The notes beneath the pieces are model-generated. The model saw nothing but the letters and a program-made list of their open reading frames with translations. It was not told the DNA's origin and ran no database searches. Below are positions 61,146 through 64,000 of a DNA stretch of 64,000 nucleotides, in pieces. Each line of letters begins with the position of its first letter. The first letter of the stretch is position 1. The position numbers were made by a program, and so were the translations under genes. The stretch is from Kocuria rosea (lineage in GTDB: Bacteria > Actinomycetota > Actinomycetes > Actinomycetales > Micrococcaceae): positions 62,001 to 126,000 of the forward strand of contig NZ_JAMBOG010000004.1 in NCBI RefSeq assembly GCF_023715525.1. The letters run 5' to 3'.

Positions 61146-61181
61146 AAGGGCCTGTCCCGCCGCGCGGCGGGACAGGCCCTT
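61146..61181 (-). terminator. Terminator after terC copy 2
   Basis: A 17-bp stem (AAGGGCCTGTCCCGCCG with its complement, 61146-61162 and 61165-61181), followed on the minus strand by TTTCGCG. It separates the two terC transcription units. Confidence 0.75.
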
Positions 61182-61229
61182 CGGTGCTGCCGGGGCCTCC
61201 GGGCCCTGTGGATCAGTGCGCCGGGGCGC

Positions 61230-62447
61230 TCAGCGCTCGGTCTCCCGGGGCTCGACGGAGCTGGAGCCCTCGCTCTCGGCGTGGTGCTCGTCGACCGACT
61301 TGCCGGTGTGCTCGTGCAGGTCGGGCACGTCCAGGGGCGCGCGCTCCACGGCGGCCCGGGCGGCGTGGTGCTTGCGCACGAGGTCGGCCTGCACCAGGCG
61401 GATCTCCTGGGTGGGGGTGCCCTCCGGGATGCCCCGGTAGACCTCGATGGCCCGGTGCAGCTCGGCGACGGCGTGCGCGGCGCGGCCCTTCGGGCTGGCC
61501 ATCGACGCGATCGTCGCGACGGCGATGATCGCCACGATCACGCCGAGGGACACGAACGTGGGGATCTCCGGGGCCCACTCGATGTGCTGGCCGCCGTTGA
61601 TGAAGGGCAGCTCGTTCTCGTGCATGGCGTGCAGGATGAGCTTCACGCCGATGAAGGCCAGGATCAGGGACAGGCCGTGCTTGAGGTAGATGAGGCGCTC
61701 CATCAGCCCGCCGAGCAGGAAGTAGAGCTGGCGCAGGCCCATGAGCGCGAAGATGTTGGCCGTGAACACGATGAACGGGCTCTGCGTGAGGCCGAAGATC
61801 GCGGGGATGGAGTCGAAGGCGAACATGAGGTCGGTCACGCCGATGGTGACGAACACGATCAGCATGGGGGTGAAGACCTTTTTGCCGTTCACCACCGCAC
61901 GCAGCTTGCTGCCGTTGTACTCCTCCGTCATGGGGACCACGGTGCGCAGCTTGCGGATGACCGGGTTCTCCTCGGTCTCGTCCTCGCCGTCGTCCTTGGC
62001 CTGGTGGTAGGCCGTCCACAGCAGGAAGACGCCGAAGATGTAGAAGACCCACGAGAAGTTCGCGATGATCGTGGCGCCCAGCAGGATGAAGATCCCGCGC
62101 AGGACCAGCGCGATGATGATGCCCACCATCAGCACCTCCTGCTGGTACTTCCGCGGCACGGCGAACCGGGTCATGATCACGATGAACACGAACAGGTTGT
62201 CGATGCTGAGGCTGTACTCCGTGATCCAGCCGGCGATGAACTGGGTGCCCGGCTCGACGCCGGCGAACACGAACATCAGGGCGCCGAAGACGAGGGCGAG
62301 GGCGACGTAGATGCCCACCCAGATGCCGGCCTCCTTCATGGAGGGCTCGTGGGGGCGCTTGACGACCATGAGGAGGTCGAAGAGCAGGATCAGGCCGAGG
62401 ACGACGAACGAGCCGATCTCGAACCACGCTGGTAGTTGTGTGTGCAC
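61230..62447 (-). CDS. TerC family membrane protein (copy 2)
   Basis: A 405-residue TerC-family membrane protein, paralogue of the next gene. EYSLSIDNLFVFIVIM (about 73-88) and LMFAFDSIPAIFGL (about 206-219) hold the conserved acidic residues. The two share LMGLRQLYFL, GVKLI-HA-HEN and LPFINGG in the second half. The charged cytoplasmic C terminus (about 320-405) is His/Glu-rich. GTG at 62447 was chosen because it directly precedes the first membrane segment; the open frame runs much further upstream through the riboswitch and is not coding. Predicted Mn2+ exporter under its own riboswitch. Confidence 0.9.
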   Translation of the reverse strand: MHTQLPAWFEIGSFVVLGLILLFDLLMVVKRPHEPSMKEAGIWVGIYVALALVFGALMFVFAGVEPGTQFIAGWITEYSLSIDNLFVFIVIMTRFAVPRKYQQEVLMVGIIIALVLRGIFILLGATIIANFSWVFYIFGVFLLWTAYHQAKDDGEDETEENPVIRKLRTVVPMTEEYNGSKLRAVVNGKKVFTPMLIVFVTIGVTDLMFAFDSIPAIFGLTQSPFIVFTANIFALMGLRQLYFLLGGLMERLIYLKHGLSLILAFIGVKLILHAMHENELPFINGGQHIEWAPEIPTFVSLGVIVAIIAVATIASMASPKGRAAHAVAELHRAIEVYRGIPEGTPTQEIRLVQADLVRKHHAARAAVERAPLDVPDLHEHTGKSVDEHHAESEGSSSVEPRETER

Positions 62448-62484
62448 GCGAGTACTTTCGCTTCGAGGTGGCGGCACCCGCCGT

Positions 62485-62508
62485 CCGCCGCGTCCCGGGA
62501 CGCGGCGG
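62485..62508 (-). promoter_or_regulatory. Palindromic hairpin between riboswitch 2 and terC
   Basis: CCGCCGCGTCCC and GGGACGCGGCGG are perfect complements. It lies between the aptamer and the GTG start. The adjoining sequence (62470-62493) contains GGCGGCACCCGCC, which could pair in an alternative, exclusive way, as expected for an expression platform. Confidence 0.5.
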
Positions 62509-62526
62509 TGAGGGCACCGGAATGAG

Positions 62527-62650
62527 CCGCAAGTCTCTCCGCCGTCCTCGCGGGCCGGGGCCCGCGTGCCGAGGCCGACCGTTGCGTCCGGCCGGACCCC
62601 ATTGGCCGGCGTGCTGACGTCCGCAACGCTTCGGGATACTCCCCTACGCG
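62527..62650 (-). promoter_or_regulatory. Putative yybP-ykoY manganese riboswitch, copy 2
   Basis: On the minus strand from 62646: TAGGGGAGTATCCC, then GTTGCGGACGTCAGCACG, GGCCGGACGCAAC and GGCGGAGAGACTTGCGG near 62527. It matches copy 1 in every conserved block but not in the peripheral loops. GTTGCG pairs with CGCAAC where copy 1 has GCTGCG with CGCAGC, a compensatory change that supports the stem. TAGACT at 62662-62657 is the -10 box. Confidence 0.85.
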
Positions 62651-62656
62651 CTGAGC

Positions 62657-62662
62657 AGTCTA
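62657..62662 (-). promoter_or_regulatory. -10 box of terC copy 2
   Basis: TAGACT on the minus strand, with transcription expected near 62650, just ahead of GGGGAGTA. TTCCAA about 19 bases upstream is a weak -35 candidate. Confidence 0.5.
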
Positions 62663-62764
62663 TCCGAAGCTGAAAGAACGCTTGGAACGCCTCCGTCCGG
62701 CGGCGTCTCGGACGGGGCCCCGGGCCGGGTGCCGGTCGGCATCCCGGAGGGCCTGGGCGGCGCC

Positions 62765-64000
62765 TCAGGCGTGACCGGCCTGCTGCATCTGCCGCAGCTC
62801 CTTCTTCAGGTCGGAGAGCTCGTCGCGGATCCGGGCGGCCAGCTCGAACTGCAGGTCCTCGGCCGCGGCCTGCATCTGCTGGGTCATCTGCGCGATGAGG
62901 TCCACGAGGTCCTCGGCCGGCGCGGCCGTGATCCCGTCCTGGCGCAGCTTCTGCTCCGCGGCCGCCGCGGCGTCGCGCCCGCCCCGCTTGCCGGTCGGGG
63001 CCGTCTTCTTGCCGGCGGCCGCGCGCTGGGCCAGCAGCTCGCGGGTGTCCTCCTCCTCGCGCTGGAGCTGGTCGGTGATGTCCGCGATCCGCTTGCGCAG
63101 CGGCTGCGGGTCGATCCCGTGCTCCTTGTTGTAGGCGACCTGGATCTCCCGGCGCCGGTTGGTCTCGTCGATGGCGGTGGCCATCGAGTCGGTGATCCGG
63201 TCGGCGTACATGTGCACCTGCCCGGAGACGTTGCGGGCGGCGCGGCCGATGGTCTGGATGAGGGACGTCGTCGAGCGCAGGAAGCCCTCCTTGTCCGCGT
63301 CGAGGATCGCGACCAGGGAGACCTCGGGCAGGTCCAGGCCCTCGCGCAGGAGGTTGATGCCCACGAGCACGTCGAAGGCGCCCATCCGCAGCTCGCGCAG
63401 CAGCTCCACGCGGCGGAGGGTGTCGACGTCGGAGTGCAGGTACTGCACCTTGACCCCGTGCTCCATGAGGTACTCGGTGAGGTCCTCGGCCATCCGCTTG
63501 GTCAGCGTGGTGACCAGGACGCGCTCGTCGCGCTCGACGCGCAGGTTGATCTCGTCGAGCAGGTCGTCGATCTGGCCCTTCGTGGGCTTGACGATGACCT
63601 CTGGGTCCACGAGCCCGGTGGGGCGGATGATTTGCTCCACGTAGCCGTCGGCCTGGGAGAGCTCGTACTTGCCCGGGGTCGCGGAGAGGTAGACGGTCTG
63701 CCCGATCCGGCCCAGGAACTCGTCCCACTTCAGCGGCCGGTTGTCCATCGCGGAGGGCAGCCGGAAGCCGTGCTCCACGAGCGTGCGCTTGCGGGACATG
63801 TCTCCCTCGTACATCCCGCCGATCTGCGGGATGGTCACGTGGGACTCGTCGACCACCAGCAGGAAGTCGTCGGGGAAGTAGTCGATGAGGCAGTGCGGGG
63901 CGGATCCCCGCGGGCGGCCGTCGATGTGCAGCGAGTAGTTCTCGATGCCGTTGCAGTAGCCCATCTGCTCCATCATCTCGAGGTCGTAGGTGGTGCGCAT
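62765..64000 (-). CDS. uvrB: Excinuclease ABC subunit B, 5-prime end outside window
   Basis: The C-terminal 411 residues of UvrB; the gene runs off the window edge at 64000, so the N-terminal Walker A region and beta-hairpin are not seen and the real start is outside. Present: [16 protein letters not shown] (motif II), [13 protein letters not shown] (motif III), the helicase motifs V and VI ([32 protein letters not shown]), and the C-terminal UVR domain ([20 protein letters not shown]) that binds UvrC. It loads onto damage with UvrA. The last 30 residues before the UVR domain are Ala/Lys-rich linker. Confidence 0.97.
   Translation of the reverse strand: MRTTYDLEMMEQMGYCNGIENYSLHIDGRPRGSAPHCLIDYFPDDFLLVVDESHVTIPQIGGMYEGDMSRKRTLVEHGFRLPSAMDNRPLKWDEFLGRIGQTVYLSATPGKYELSQADGYVEQIIRPTGLVDPEVIVKPTKGQIDDLLDEINLRVERDERVLVTTLTKRMAEDLTEYLMEHGVKVQYLHSDVDTLRRVELLRELRMGAFDVLVGINLLREGLDLPEVSLVAILDADKEGFLRSTTSLIQTIGRAARNVSGQVHMYADRITDSMATAIDETNRRREIQVAYNKEHGIDPQPLRKRIADITDQLQREEEDTRELLAQRAAAGKKTAPTGKRGGRDAAAAAEQKLRQDGITAAPAEDLVDLIAQMTQQMQAAAEDLQFELAARIRDELSDLKKELRQMQQAGHA

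Overview
The window is a contiguous stretch of a very GC-rich (roughly 73-74 percent by eye) actinobacterial chromosome. Gene content and order point to the Micrococcaceae, most likely a Kocuria-like species. The evidence is WhiA, OpcA, an actinobacterial SufR with the CX3CX12CX27C cluster ligands, frequent GTG and TTG starts, ATGA and GTGA stop-start overlaps, and TANNNT -10 boxes. The assignment is an inference; no rRNA or tRNA is present to confirm it. No insertion sequence, prophage or CRISPR array is visible.

Layout. 1-3.4 kb: a short-chain dehydrogenase, an ABC-F ATPase and a histidine phosphatase. 3.5-7.7 kb: four translationally coupled genes led by glucosyl-3-phosphoglycerate synthase (glycosyltransferase, Gfo/Idh oxidoreductase, medium-chain dehydrogenase). 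7.7-14.3 kb: an AI-2E-family membrane protein, a BioYMN biotin transporter, a zinc peptidase, two small proteins and a ZIP transporter. 14.4-19.3 kb: the Fe-S assembly operon sufR-sufB-sufD-sufC-sufT on the minus strand, ending at a strong terminator. 19.4-24.4 kb: an ABC exporter, ctaA, a DapA-like lyase and ctaB. 24.7-33.1 kb: the pentose phosphate cluster tkt-tal-pgi-zwf-opcA-pgl. 33.2-38.3 kb (minus): an FAD oxidase, then secG, tpiA, pgk and gap. 38.5-47.6 kb (minus): whiA, yvcK, rapZ, uvrC, a HAD phosphatase and uvrA. 47.7-50.0 kb: a MarR regulator with a DHA2-family exporter. 50.2-51.6 kb: a gene-poor, partly lower-GC segment with a frameshifted lipoprotein pseudogene. 51.7-59.5 kb: a metallo-beta-lactamase-fold hydrolase, a BASS-type transporter, a 1178-residue patatin-like membrane protein and a DUF3516-type helicase. 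59.6-64.0 kb (minus): two TerC paralogues, each behind a leader that looks like a yybP-ykoY manganese riboswitch, and the 3-prime part of uvrB.

How the genes fit together. The block from uvrC to the suf genes preserves an order known from other actinobacteria, for example Mycobacterium tuberculosis Rv1420-Rv1466. It links sugar-phosphate metabolism (gap, pgk, tpiA, and NADPH production by zwf, opcA and pgl), cell-envelope control (whiA, yvcK, rapZ), DNA repair, haem A synthesis and Fe-S assembly. The cysteine desulfurase and SufU scaffold that normally sit between sufC and sufT are missing here.

The most interesting items are the duplicated riboswitch-TerC units, whose aptamers differ by a compensatory base pair; the glucosylglycerate-type cassette; the coupled patatin-helicase pair; the structured zwf leader; and a recurring leaderless promoter-start arrangement (TANNNT, 6 or 7 nt, then ATG or GTG) that fixes the start of at least eight genes.
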